In this document: positions 20,401 through 27,327 of the stretch, piece after piece
Position numbering within the stretch: the first letter of the stretch is position 1
Layout of the letters: each line of letters begins with the position of its first letter
Assembly: GCA_013204355.1 (NCBI GenBank)
Contig: JABMOA010000039.1
Coordinates: forward strand, 1-34,668
Reading direction: 5' to 3'
Length of the DNA: 34,668 nt
Source: Candidatus Woesearchaeota archaeon
Lineage (GTDB): Archaea; Nanobdellota; Nanobdellia; Woesearchaeales; GW2011-AR9
Program-made: the position numbers and the translations under genes
The notes under the pieces: generated by a model
Database searches by the model: none
Told to the model about the DNA's origin: nothing
Seen by the model: the letters and a program-made list of their open reading frames with translations, nothing else

Positions 20401-20598
20401 GATCTTGCGCAGAAATATGCTACACATAAAGATGAAATTAAACCAGGACTTAAAAAAGAAGAAAAAGGGATTTTTGGGAAATTAGAAAGTATTGCAAAAC
20501 AAACAAAAGATAAAAAAATTAATGATGTTGTCGGTAAGGATGAAGCAAAAGATATTTTTGCAAAATTAAAATCAATTACTAAAAAGAGGAAACAATGA
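14431..20598 (+). CDS. Giant (2055 aa) multidomain surface protein, membrane anchored with cytosolic tail
   Basis: Signal MGTKKRDVLVVILFLFFLVLISSVTAAE; Cys domain; tandem carboxypeptidase-regulatory-like domains (LEGSVVDEQGQPIVLATVSLEGK..., QLKGKVMDVDKKILADATL...); FN3-like region; Asp-rich repeats DADGDGISDSCPDTC / DTDGDGLYDLFE / DYDGDGFSNFQE; TM VLAWVFLIVGLLAMIGSAGYLVYYY; basic tail. Confidence 0.88.
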   Translation: MGTKKRDVLVVILFLFFLVLISSVTAAEECILFGSLSSSGIDDNLYCQPYDASAKTLCDKDANCDEKKHVIPQECSSLSQCQQVICNTAQTGCELNTPQGLCAQIKGTVVAPQNQVLECTQGCCQIEHSGGDFCQFGSNKYQCDQKVKTLQNGVLKKFDATSGMNVDKCNQLYCKVEIQQATLEGSVVDEQGQPIVLATVSLEGKNVQTTTASDCTYKFEKLNAGSYTIRASASGYLTSTITLNLGAGKTISQKFILKEAKNLVQLKGKVMDVDKKILADATLIYSGPSKGQVISNVQGVYEVQLTPGEYSFAVSKKGFQTSSSQVVLKEGTQEKDFTLQVSLLQGVKGTTYLDTNSNGQLDKDDKPAYGAKIYIDGVFRGFSQPPYGEYQFDVTSGTSHIITGSFQDFEAIPLTFQIKEKEGLIRNLLLTTAEGECSAEGNEKEPLDFFIAPVQGKEELQLNWKKPCKEVLGYKITRVHGEKEEALFEASPLDEIFIDTGVTWNEQYSYKIIALYSKDRQSKPIQSALLSPGNEVCGGKYDQTVKKWKSFCQVENRKTVFTCNAQNQLVQSLDCGSQGQTFFCAPLNENVAECKSAGLCTAGASPFGLFASRDVCYGGKSVENAENFCYYDYSNSISNQCSSCTKVDSCFDYRSQDACEINNCVSSACDWVDVAQNTQLIDYGLIGLPTTVTKETGSGYCAPQNYQKDDSCSLCGSAADLFENAFCTAEVCSALGACFSTKGLTDCSSCGEVPTTVANCYTYGSQLECSGNEGSDQCAWNSCSWLGNKDGGSCVKDSDKDQKDDCDNFIGAEAISCRVDNSAPETVLEGSHSISLAKPTLTFISDDSKHQYASQQNVLGIFGYCLDSTDPNAPSSCIDQDGKDAFIEVPFPGNANKETIVVSVLDSLKDKVVNGQNYVLKYYAEDKYGNREDTKEIFIFVDNVAPEFEISEDIQTTDSSTDLEVFLQGMNEPMSCEFVLTQVLPSGEQSKITLGQDIQQKIVLYQELTGIKYALDVSCTDNSGNAQKKTKEFTFDLEPTIDIVEPPLFGVVSSEDIIFKARTQVGATCELFSFESSLWVKKADFITDETGKEHQTTSIKVSGERTYAAEHKIVCKELYAQKEYEDYYHFTVDFTPSAVQAVVKEETREERFLGTNWETTFVKSPSLSFECKDAACEKIFYCMGTSCSVVPSNQYQEYNTELKLDKSTHVCYYGVDKVLNQPTFADCGDIFIEGYGIELKNPVAHYFGVEQWGISKEPVFDVMFTTKVPTKECRYDTNSNFKYHEAPGFKVLKPNAQNEYTIEKFPESSGGSAFSSGSVKKLYVLCQNKEGSIGPEQELFLSYDNSNPKAQNFVGSPNPLIEGTKVVLSINTDDKTLCKFSDKGHDTYELMNYAFPGAESDLPGVKSSYKRKLHETHYVPYYVNNFQGLKNTIELTSMCKNAAGVFSELQKLTLNIDYTLQGGITKITPQDSYINTDAVLIRVETSKNGFCKIKQDNNLITMQGSGGRVHTFNVPSVLGSHQFPIVCTMGEHQVEGKASYTLDKTKPIISKVNAGLYSCGKSEITVYPVVNENISAFFYEVYSKSGVQEIPENATSFSFGKKTPSSTNLGTLISQGSTDGSKVIKVPAGNLTLGETYQIKVKAVDLAGNEGDFTVSSGVSITNGTESVCQSTKKPGVEVLKTETCKETQFVLECNSLVGCGDINYDVSTSVTGCVPNSTYTGVPLSVSETNVVCYYAIDNIGNEFKGTHTVTFGDADGDGISDSCPDTCANTQKGKVADNEGCSAEQTPEGQKKDTDGDGLYDLFEQTYTRTDGSCVLDYLAKDSDLNGEPDGSEDYDGDGFSNFQEQTQLQDPCQADTIKESNEDSNFPVIPSAPLNDDTNVLAWVFLIVGLLAMIGSAGYLVYYYKYAPQKRGVAGGSGTISHPGQKPALGTRPQQPSIFQDLFRGRQKASRDLKHKSLFGDFTKESKEIPHLGNLLKGSGNHQERVNDLAQKYATHKDEIKPGLKKEEKGIFGKLESIAKQTKDKKINDVVGKDEAKDIFAKLKSITKKRKQ

Positions 20599-21101
20599 AC
20601 AAAAAAGGTCTTGCTGTAAATCAGGTGTTTGTATTTATGATTGCGGGTTTAATTTTTGCATTAATTATGATTTTTGGTTATCAAGCAATCACAGGTTTTA
20701 TTGATACAAGTGAAGATGTTTTGTTTACAAAATTTAAGACAACTATTGAATCAGATGTACAAAAGATTCATACTGACTTTGGTTCTATCAGAAAGAAAAC
20801 GTACACTTTACCTTCAACATATGAAGAAGTATGTTTTGTGAATATGGATAAACCTTATTCTCAAGAATGTAACATTGGATTGTTAGCATGCGATACATGG
20901 AAAACATCTGAAGGATACAAAAGTGTAGATCAAAATGTGTTCTTAAAACCATCAGCTTCTACCATTAAAGTTGCACCAATTACATTAACTGATGTAGAAG
21001 ATAAACCATTAGATTTCTTATGTGTTAAAACTGTAAACGGTGGTTTTACAATAATCTTAGAAGGGAAAGGGGACCATGCGGTGATTTCACCAACATCGTA
21101 A
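20595..21101 (+). CDS. Pilin-like class III signal protein
   Basis: MNKKGLAVNQVFVFMIAGLIFALIMIFGYQ; 4-bp overlap with the giant gene stop. Confidence 0.75.
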   Translation: MNKKGLAVNQVFVFMIAGLIFALIMIFGYQAITGFIDTSEDVLFTKFKTTIESDVQKIHTDFGSIRKKTYTLPSTYEEVCFVNMDKPYSQECNIGLLACDTWKTSEGYKSVDQNVFLKPSASTIKVAPITLTDVEDKPLDFLCVKTVNGGFTIILEGKGDHAVISPTS

Positions 21102-21102
21102 A

Positions 21103-22236
21103 ATGGCGCATAAAGGGCAAGTTCAAATTACTGTAAATTGGATTTATATTGTCATTGCTGGCGCAGTCATTTTATTGTTCTTTGCAGGTTTAGTTGTGAA
21201 AGGAAAAGATGCAGCTGAAAAAAATATTGCAGAAGATGTTGTCCAAGTCATGGGGAATATATTTACAGGAGCTGGCGTTTCTGAAAAAACAAAGAATCGT
21301 ATTGAAACAAGTGGCCTTGCAGAATTTACATTTCAATTTACATGTACAGAAGGTGTAAGCACATTCGGGATTAAAGATAAAACTAATTCTGTACAAGATA
21401 CAACGCAGCCTACATTTTCACCTGAAGAAATAAAATCCACAAGGTTGTTATTATGGAGTCTCCCCTATAAATTACCTTATAAAATTGTAGATTTATTATT
21501 TGTTACATCTATTAATACAAAATATTTTTTGATTGCTTTTGACGATATTGATTTTGTTAATGAGTTTGATACTGCAACGGATGATTCAGATAAAACCATG
21601 AAAATCAATTGGCAATCTATCACTTCATTAGAAGATATTGACCCCCAAGGAAATTTTCAAATAAGGATTGTAGATTTAGATGGTATTTATGTTAAGAATA
21701 ACGAAGAAGTCCCTGAAAAAGTACAATCATTAGAAAATGAAAAAGTAACGGCAGTGACGTTCCTTTCAGGAAACTTAGTCCAGTATTATCAAAAGCAAGG
21801 AATTATATGGGCTAAAAAAGGAAAACCTGTAGAAATTGTTTCATTAGGCGGAAAGAGGGATGCCGCAAAATACGCTGCAATTTTTGCACAAGATGGATCC
21901 CAATATAATTGTAATATGCTTAAAGCTTTCAAGAGGTTAAGTTTAGTTAATCAAGTATATCAAGGGAAGTTGAAAGATTTACAGACTTATTATACTGAAA
22001 ATTCCCAATTATCATTAACGAAAGCAAACTGTTATGGTTTAACAGGTGTTGAAGGTTATGCATTTGAACAGAACTTAAAAAATGAAATGGATGCTTATCA
22101 AAACAAAATTGAAACTTGTGTCTTTGAATCAAAGGAAGGTTTAGATTCAACATCATGTCAAGATTTTGTAGGTTTGGCAAGTGCGCTAAGTAATATCAAT
22201 CAACAATTGCAATCGGAATGTATTCCATTATATTGA
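21103..22236 (+). CDS. Pilin-like class III signal protein
   Basis: MAHKGQVQITVNWIYIVIAGAVILLFFAGLVV. Confidence 0.75.
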   Translation: MAHKGQVQITVNWIYIVIAGAVILLFFAGLVVKGKDAAEKNIAEDVVQVMGNIFTGAGVSEKTKNRIETSGLAEFTFQFTCTEGVSTFGIKDKTNSVQDTTQPTFSPEEIKSTRLLLWSLPYKLPYKIVDLLFVTSINTKYFLIAFDDIDFVNEFDTATDDSDKTMKINWQSITSLEDIDPQGNFQIRIVDLDGIYVKNNEEVPEKVQSLENEKVTAVTFLSGNLVQYYQKQGIIWAKKGKPVEIVSLGGKRDAAKYAAIFAQDGSQYNCNMLKAFKRLSLVNQVYQGKLKDLQTYYTENSQLSLTKANCYGLTGVEGYAFEQNLKNEMDAYQNKIETCVFESKEGLDSTSCQDFVGLASALSNINQQLQSECIPLY

Positions 22237-22253
22237 GAGATATAAATATTAAA

Positions 22254-22793
22254 ATGAAATTAGGAAGAAAAAAACAACAAAAATCAAAGATTTTTGAGCT
22301 TTCTCAATCGAGAAAGGGACAGGTACAAATGACTGAAACTATTGCAGTACTTTTCATATTCTTTGTGTTGATTGTTTTTGGCATTTCATTTTTTTATCAA
22401 TATGCACAATCTTCATATAGAGCAGAACAAGAACAATTACTTGGGAAACGTGCAATTGAAACAACTCTGAAAGCATTATTTATCCCTGAATTGATGTGTA
22501 CCAAAGGTGATGCGGAAGCAGAAGATAATTGTTTTGATATGATGAAAGTACGTCATGCGATTGAAATATTTAATGAAAGTAAATTAGTTTATTTTGATAC
22601 TTTTTCGTTTTCTAAAATTAGTCTAACTGAAATTTATCCTGGCAATGAAACTTTTGTATTATATGATTTCCCTAAAAATGAATGGGAAAATTCAGAAAAA
22701 ACATTTTTTATCATTGCAATGAAAGATGAAACAAAAGGTGAAGGCCAGCCACATTTTGGTCTTGGAAGATTAGATATTGAGGTGTATTCATGA
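22254..22793 (+). CDS. Pilin-like class III signal protein
   Basis: SRKGQVQMTETIAVLFIFFVLIVFGISFFYQ; ATG at 22254 favoured over 22218, which overlaps the upstream gene. Confidence 0.75.
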   Translation: MKLGRKKQQKSKIFELSQSRKGQVQMTETIAVLFIFFVLIVFGISFFYQYAQSSYRAEQEQLLGKRAIETTLKALFIPELMCTKGDAEAEDNCFDMMKVRHAIEIFNESKLVYFDTFSFSKISLTEIYPGNETFVLYDFPKNEWENSEKTFFIIAMKDETKGEGQPHFGLGRLDIEVYS

Positions 22794-23332
22794 AAAAAGG
22801 ACAGATGGAAATCATCGGCCTTGTTGTCATCGTGATCTTAATCTCGTTAGGAATGTTATTTATGGCTGTGTTTGCGTTGAGTTCTGATTCGTCTAAAAAA
22901 ACATTTACACGGAAAGGATTAGCTTCAAGTACAGTTAGTGGTATTTTAAAATTAAATGTAGGGGCTGAATGTCCTGGACAAGGTTCTCCTCAATTAGGAG
23001 GTGATATTTTAGAAGATTGTGCGATTTATTTTGGTTATAAAGAAGATTCTGCGAGTTCCATTTATCAATGTCGTGAGAAACATAGTTGTGATTTTTTCAG
23101 AGAAATTTCTAATGAAATCTTGAATGGAACTTTGGGTGAACAGGAAAAAAAATATGAATTTACAGTTCATCTCATTGAACAGAAAGGTGCTACACCTAAA
23201 GATTTAATTGAAATAATCAAGAATAAAGGTGGATGTCCCAAAGCCACAATTTCTAATCAAGATAGTTCTAAACCATTTCCGCTGCAAACAGATGCAGGGT
23301 TAGTAGAAGTTGAGTTGAAAATTTGTGATTAG
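22790..23332 (+). CDS. Pilin-like class III signal protein
   Basis: MKKGQMEIIGLVVIVILISLGMLFMAVFAL; ATGA overlap with upstream stop. Confidence 0.78.
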   Translation: MKKGQMEIIGLVVIVILISLGMLFMAVFALSSDSSKKTFTRKGLASSTVSGILKLNVGAECPGQGSPQLGGDILEDCAIYFGYKEDSASSIYQCREKHSCDFFREISNEILNGTLGEQEKKYEFTVHLIEQKGATPKDLIEIIKNKGGCPKATISNQDSSKPFPLQTDAGLVEVELKICD

Positions 23333-23333
23333 T

Positions 23334-25385
23334 TTATTTACAAGTTAGTTTGATGTAATTCAAGGCACATTTCCCTTGAAAACTAGTTGGTTCACATATA
23401 ATTTTTATTGGTTGATTATAGAACTCACAAGGTTCACTAGAGGTACATGAAGGAATTTTATCTCCTATCAAAGAACCATTATCATAAACTTCAAATATAT
23501 TTTTTCCTGCGATAATTTTTGTTTGATGAGAAATATCAGTGGAAAATGAACCTTCAATATAAGCAAAACCATAGATAGAGGTTCCATTACTTGAACTAAA
23601 ACTAATTTTTCCTGAACCCGAGGAAGAAGGTAACCCATATAATATAGTCATTTTACTATCCTTATAAATCCATTCAAATTCTAAGGTCACTTCCCCATTG
23701 CATGTAAATTTATTTTTTGTTTCCATTGATGAAAGTGTTTTTGGTTTCATTGTGATTGAACCAAGGCTTGTATTAATTGTTCCTCCATTAGTGAAAAGAT
23801 TCCAATTAGAAGCAAAATTATTTCCAAACCCCTCATAAAATAATTCCTTACTTTGTGGCTTACTCTCACACGTTCCATTATTACATGTATCTCCACTATA
23901 ACAACTTTCTATCTTCCATTCTAAACAATTATCTGTATCGTAATCTCCACACGTTTTTATTTTTGTAGAAGATTCACAGGCTGTTTGTCCTTTAGTGTTA
24001 CATTCATTTGTGCATGTTGGATTTACTATAGAATCTACACAGGCCCCATCTTTACAGGTCTTCCCAGAGCCACAACTTGTTAATTTCCATTCTAGGCAAT
24101 CATCTTTATCATAATTTCCACATGTGTTAATTGAATTTCCATAACATACTGTTTTTCCTTCATACGAACAAATATCTTCACAATTACCCGTATCTTCAAC
24201 ACAAATTAACTTTTCTGGACTACAAACATCACCAGATTCACAAGTCACCGTTGTTTTGTAAATACACCCCCCTTGGGATGGTCTTTTACAGATTTCAACA
24301 ATAGTGTCACTAAGGCATTGTTTGCCTTCATAACTACATTCATCCACACAAGTATTTCCATTACAATCACTATCTTGTTTATCAATTAAACCATCACAGT
24401 CGTTGTCAATGCTATCATAACAATCTTCAGAAGGGATGGAGGTTAAACATTTGTAGTTGTGTAATTCTGCGGCGGCCATGACATTGATGTTTTGTGATTT
24501 GAATGTATCTATATTGTGCCATGTTTTATAAGCTTTACACTCGTCTGGTTGAATGATTCCTTCCGCAACAAGACCTTGGTAAAGATCATAGGGGATATCA
24601 AGTATTGCTTTTTTTGTGTAGGTTAGGATTTTTTTTGTATCACTTCCCACTTTAGGGGTTAAATCTACAAGATCAATCACAGCTGTAATTCTTTTATCTT
24701 GCGCTAACCATACATCTTTTGGAAGAAGGCAACCAATTTCTGTACTCGTTTTTTGTTGGTGTTGAGAATATTTTATTGCAGCATCTAATGAATCGAAATT
24801 TGTATTTTGTGTATATGCATATGTTTTTTCTGCTACGGTGCCTAATGTGTTCCAGTCTAAATCTTTTGCACTGTTATGTTCAAAAATATGGAAGTAAGGT
24901 TCTCCTTGAAAATCTCCATGGAAGACTTCAAATCCATCTCCATCTTCAAATACAATATAGGCATTTGCTAAAGAAATCCCATTTTTTCGTGCAAATACAT
25001 TTACGGTTTCATTACTTTGAGAATCCCAGAAATTAATACGTCCTTGTGCATTTGTAAACCCGGAACTTACAGGAATCCCACCCACAGTATGTGTTTCAAC
25101 TTTTGATTTTTGATTTCCATCAACAACACATTCTAATGATTCGCATATTTGACTAGGAGGACAATCAGAATCGGTGTCGCATGAATTACCTGTACAATAT
25201 GATTCATTTGTTTCAGCTTGTGCACAGATGTAGGGTGCGTTGCAATCATTGTCAACATCACATGATGTCTGAGTAGAACAACCAAAGGCCGTGGCTCCTA
25301 GTAATGCCAATCCCGATAATTTCAATGAGATATTATTTCGTACACTTTGAAGAAATGATTTTTCTGTGACTGATTCTAATGACAT
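23334..25385 (-). CDS. Secreted/lipoprotein-like Cys-rich repeat protein, inverted relative to the locus
   Basis: Signal-like LKLSGLALLGATAFGCS; SCDVDNDCNAPYIC; EDCYDSIDNDCDGLIDKQDSDC (MopE-like motif); three about 56-aa Cys repeats; beta-rich C-terminal domain. Confidence 0.8.
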   Translation of the reverse strand: MSLESVTEKSFLQSVRNNISLKLSGLALLGATAFGCSTQTSCDVDNDCNAPYICAQAETNESYCTGNSCDTDSDCPPSQICESLECVVDGNQKSKVETHTVGGIPVSSGFTNAQGRINFWDSQSNETVNVFARKNGISLANAYIVFEDGDGFEVFHGDFQGEPYFHIFEHNSAKDLDWNTLGTVAEKTYAYTQNTNFDSLDAAIKYSQHQQKTSTEIGCLLPKDVWLAQDKRITAVIDLVDLTPKVGSDTKKILTYTKKAILDIPYDLYQGLVAEGIIQPDECKAYKTWHNIDTFKSQNINVMAAAELHNYKCLTSIPSEDCYDSIDNDCDGLIDKQDSDCNGNTCVDECSYEGKQCLSDTIVEICKRPSQGGCIYKTTVTCESGDVCSPEKLICVEDTGNCEDICSYEGKTVCYGNSINTCGNYDKDDCLEWKLTSCGSGKTCKDGACVDSIVNPTCTNECNTKGQTACESSTKIKTCGDYDTDNCLEWKIESCYSGDTCNNGTCESKPQSKELFYEGFGNNFASNWNLFTNGGTINTSLGSITMKPKTLSSMETKNKFTCNGEVTLEFEWIYKDSKMTILYGLPSSSGSGKISFSSSNGTSIYGFAYIEGSFSTDISHQTKIIAGKNIFEVYDNGSLIGDKIPSCTSSEPCEFYNQPIKIICEPTSFQGKCALNYIKLTCK
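23853..24350 (-). repeat. Three tandem about 56-aa Cys-rich protein repeats
   Basis: CVDECSYEGKQCLSDTIVEICKRPSQGGCIYKTTVTCESGDVCSPEKLICV / CEDICSYEGKTVCYGNSINTCGNYDKDDCLEWKLTSCGSGKTCKDGACV / CTNECNTKGQTACESSTKIKTCGDYDTDNCLEWKIESCYSGDTCNNGTC. Confidence 0.8.
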
Positions 25386-25492
25386 AGTTCTTTTTAGGCG
25401 TTGTTTTATTTAAATATTACTCTTATTTTTGGTGAAACTTACGTAAGGTTTATATACATACTTTGTCTTCTTTTATGAAGATGTTTATACTG

Positions 25493-25530
25493 AACGTTAA
25501 ATAAAATTTAAGATAATTCAATTTAACGTT
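25493..25530. repeat. 10-bp perfect inverted repeat AACGTTAAAT-N18-ATTTAACGTT
   Basis: Arms 25493-25502 and 25521-25530 in the intergenic region between divergent genes. Confidence 0.7.
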
Positions 25531-25540
25531 TGTACATACC

Positions 25541-25569
25541 AACAAAAAGTTATAAAAAAACTTTTTGTT
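25541..25569. promoter_or_regulatory. 11-bp perfect inverted repeat enclosing a TATA-like element
   Basis: AACAAAAAGTT (25541-25551) ATAAAAA AACTTTTTGTT (25559-25569); contains TTATAAAA; 30 bp upstream of the ATG at 25599. Confidence 0.65.
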
Positions 25570-25598
25570 TAGTATATATTAAAATGAGGTGAACAAAG

Positions 25599-25961
25599 AT
25601 GGTATTAAATAAAAAAGGGCAAGGGCTTTCTTTAAATGTAATTATAATTGCAGCTTTAGCATTGATTGTATTAGTTGTATTAGCGGTAATTTTCACAAGC
25701 TCTTCAGCAGATTTTGCAGATAAGAGTGATAATGTTGCTGGCGATTCAAAATTGAAATTAACAACATTATCATTAACATATGGTGATTGTCAACCTTCAG
25801 GAAGTGCTGAATCAACATTTATGAATGCATATTCGGCAGCTCAAAGCACAGATGATAAAGATAACGCGGTTTCAAACTTCAAGACCGAAATTACCAGATG
25901 TAAAGATTTTAGTGCAGACAAATTAACGTGCGAAGGTAACTCTGGTTGTCTTTGGGGATAA
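25599..25961 (+). CDS. Pilin-like class III signal protein (candidate major subunit)
   Basis: MVLNKKGQGLSLNVIIIAALALIVLVVLAVIF; strong GAGGTGA ribosome-binding site; short Cys-containing ectodomain. Confidence 0.8.
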   Translation: MVLNKKGQGLSLNVIIIAALALIVLVVLAVIFTSSSADFADKSDNVAGDSKLKLTTLSLTYGDCQPSGSAESTFMNAYSAAQSTDDKDNAVSNFKTEITRCKDFSADKLTCEGNSGCLWG

Positions 25962-25964
25962 ATC

Positions 25965-26228
25965 ATGAACCAAAAAGGTGGGGCTAACATGTGGTGGATT
26001 ATCATTGGTGCAGTTCTTGCACTAGTTGTGTTAGTTGTTCTTGTCTTCATGTTTACCGATAATACAGATCGTGTTAAGGTAGGTTTGAGTGCGTGTTTTG
26101 GTGGAGACTGTAAACCTAAAGGAGAATGCACAGGGAGTATTAATAAAGCTGTAGAATGTTCAGGAAACACAGAAAGTAATCCAATTGTCTGTTGTGTTGG
26201 TAGTGACAAAAAAATTACTACCACATAA
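25965..26228 (+). CDS. Pilin-like class III signal protein
   Basis: MNQKGGANMWWIIIGAVLALVVLVVLVFMF plus short Cys ectodomain. Confidence 0.72.
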   Translation: MNQKGGANMWWIIIGAVLALVVLVVLVFMFTDNTDRVKVGLSACFGGDCKPKGECTGSINKAVECSGNTESNPIVCCVGSDKKITTT

Positions 26229-26271
26229 AATGATCTCTTCTTTTTTTTCTTTATTGAATAATAGGAGAGCA

Positions 26272-26379
26272 ATGAGTACATCAACAATATCTTTGATTGT
26301 CGCTATAATGATCGCTTTGATTGTTTTCATTGTTTTCATTGCCGGTCTCAAAGGAAAATTTGATTTAATAGGTCCATGA
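26272..26379 (+). CDS. 35-aa hydrophobic pilin-like miniprotein
   Basis: MSTSTISLIVAIMIALIVFIVFIAGLKGKFDLIGP; AGGAGA RBS just upstream; stop overlaps next ATG (ATGA). Confidence 0.6.
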   Translation: MSTSTISLIVAIMIALIVFIVFIAGLKGKFDLIGP

Positions 26380-26546
26380 AATTTAACAAATATAAATTCC
26401 TTCCACAAGGGAAGAAGGGAATGGAGATGAAATTAATTGTTACTCTTATTATTTTACTCATTCTCTTAATCCTTGCAACAATATTATGGCAAACAATTGG
26501 GTCCGAATCAGATACTTTGCTTGGTGGGTTAAAGAATTTATTATAA
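26376..26546 (+). CDS. 56-aa pilin-like miniprotein (missed in ORF track)
   Basis: MKFNKYKFLPQGKKGMEMKLIVTLIILLILLILATILWQTIGSESDTLLGGLKNLL; ATGA overlap with 26379 stop. Confidence 0.65.
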   Translation: MKFNKYKFLPQGKKGMEMKLIVTLIILLILLILATILWQTIGSESDTLLGGLKNLL

Positions 26547-26547
26547 C

Positions 26548-27327
26548 ATGGGATATGCAACTAAATTAGTGTTTTATATTATACCTCTTATTTTACTAAT
26601 TGTTGTTGTGTTTATATTTTTTGGTCAAGGTGGAGCATGGGAAGATTTGAAAGATGTAATTTCAGATGCTAAGACTGTTGCACCAGATCTCACTTTTGGG
26701 GAAAATACTCTTAATGCGAGTGAGATTATTACCCCTGCGCATCACGCTGTTAAGATTAAAGAGTTAGTTAAAATAATTAACGAAACAATGTTAAAAAAAG
26801 GCAACGACAATTGTTTTGTAAAAGGGCCGGTATTTGACGATTTTAGAGATGGGGATGAAAGGACATCCATTTCTTTTGTGCGTGTTTCAAATACGGAATC
26901 AAAATTAGTGGTACGTAGTGGTGCAGGTGGAAAACAAATTGATACAACATTACAAGATAAATTTGAAAACCTGGTTCCTTGTGTTATTGGAGGAAGTAAA
27001 GAGATTACGACAAATTTTGTTGCACGTTTCTTTGATAAAACATCTTCAAATCCAGGAAATTATTTTATGCCAGTTGGTGCTGTAACCTTGTCCTATAAAT
27101 TTGGTGCAACAACATCAGATGGTAATGGCATTTCCGTAGCAGATTTTCCTGAAGAAAAGAATCCAATTAATGATGAAGGGGATAATATGGAAAATAATGG
27201 GTGGCTATTTACGCCCGATGGAAAAAATATTTGTTTTTTCCCCACAAATAAAGCAGTAAATGCAGACGATGATGGTATCGATAACGATTATTTTGATAAT
27301 TTACAAGGTGTGAAAATATGTTCATGA
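26548..27327 (+). CDS. Membrane-anchored pilin-like/ectodomain protein
   Basis: MGYATKLVFYIIPLILLIVVVFIFFGQ then about 230-aa soluble domain. Confidence 0.7.
   Translation: MGYATKLVFYIIPLILLIVVVFIFFGQGGAWEDLKDVISDAKTVAPDLTFGENTLNASEIITPAHHAVKIKELVKIINETMLKKGNDNCFVKGPVFDDFRDGDERTSISFVRVSNTESKLVVRSGAGGKQIDTTLQDKFENLVPCVIGGSKEITTNFVARFFDKTSSNPGNYFMPVGAVTLSYKFGATTSDGNGISVADFPEEKNPINDEGDNMENNGWLFTPDGKNICFFPTNKAVNADDDGIDNDYFDNLQGVKICS

Noticed and set aside
25841-26287. 148-aa minus-strand ORF
   Set aside because: Overlaps two supported pilin-like genes on the plus strand; no recognisable domain.
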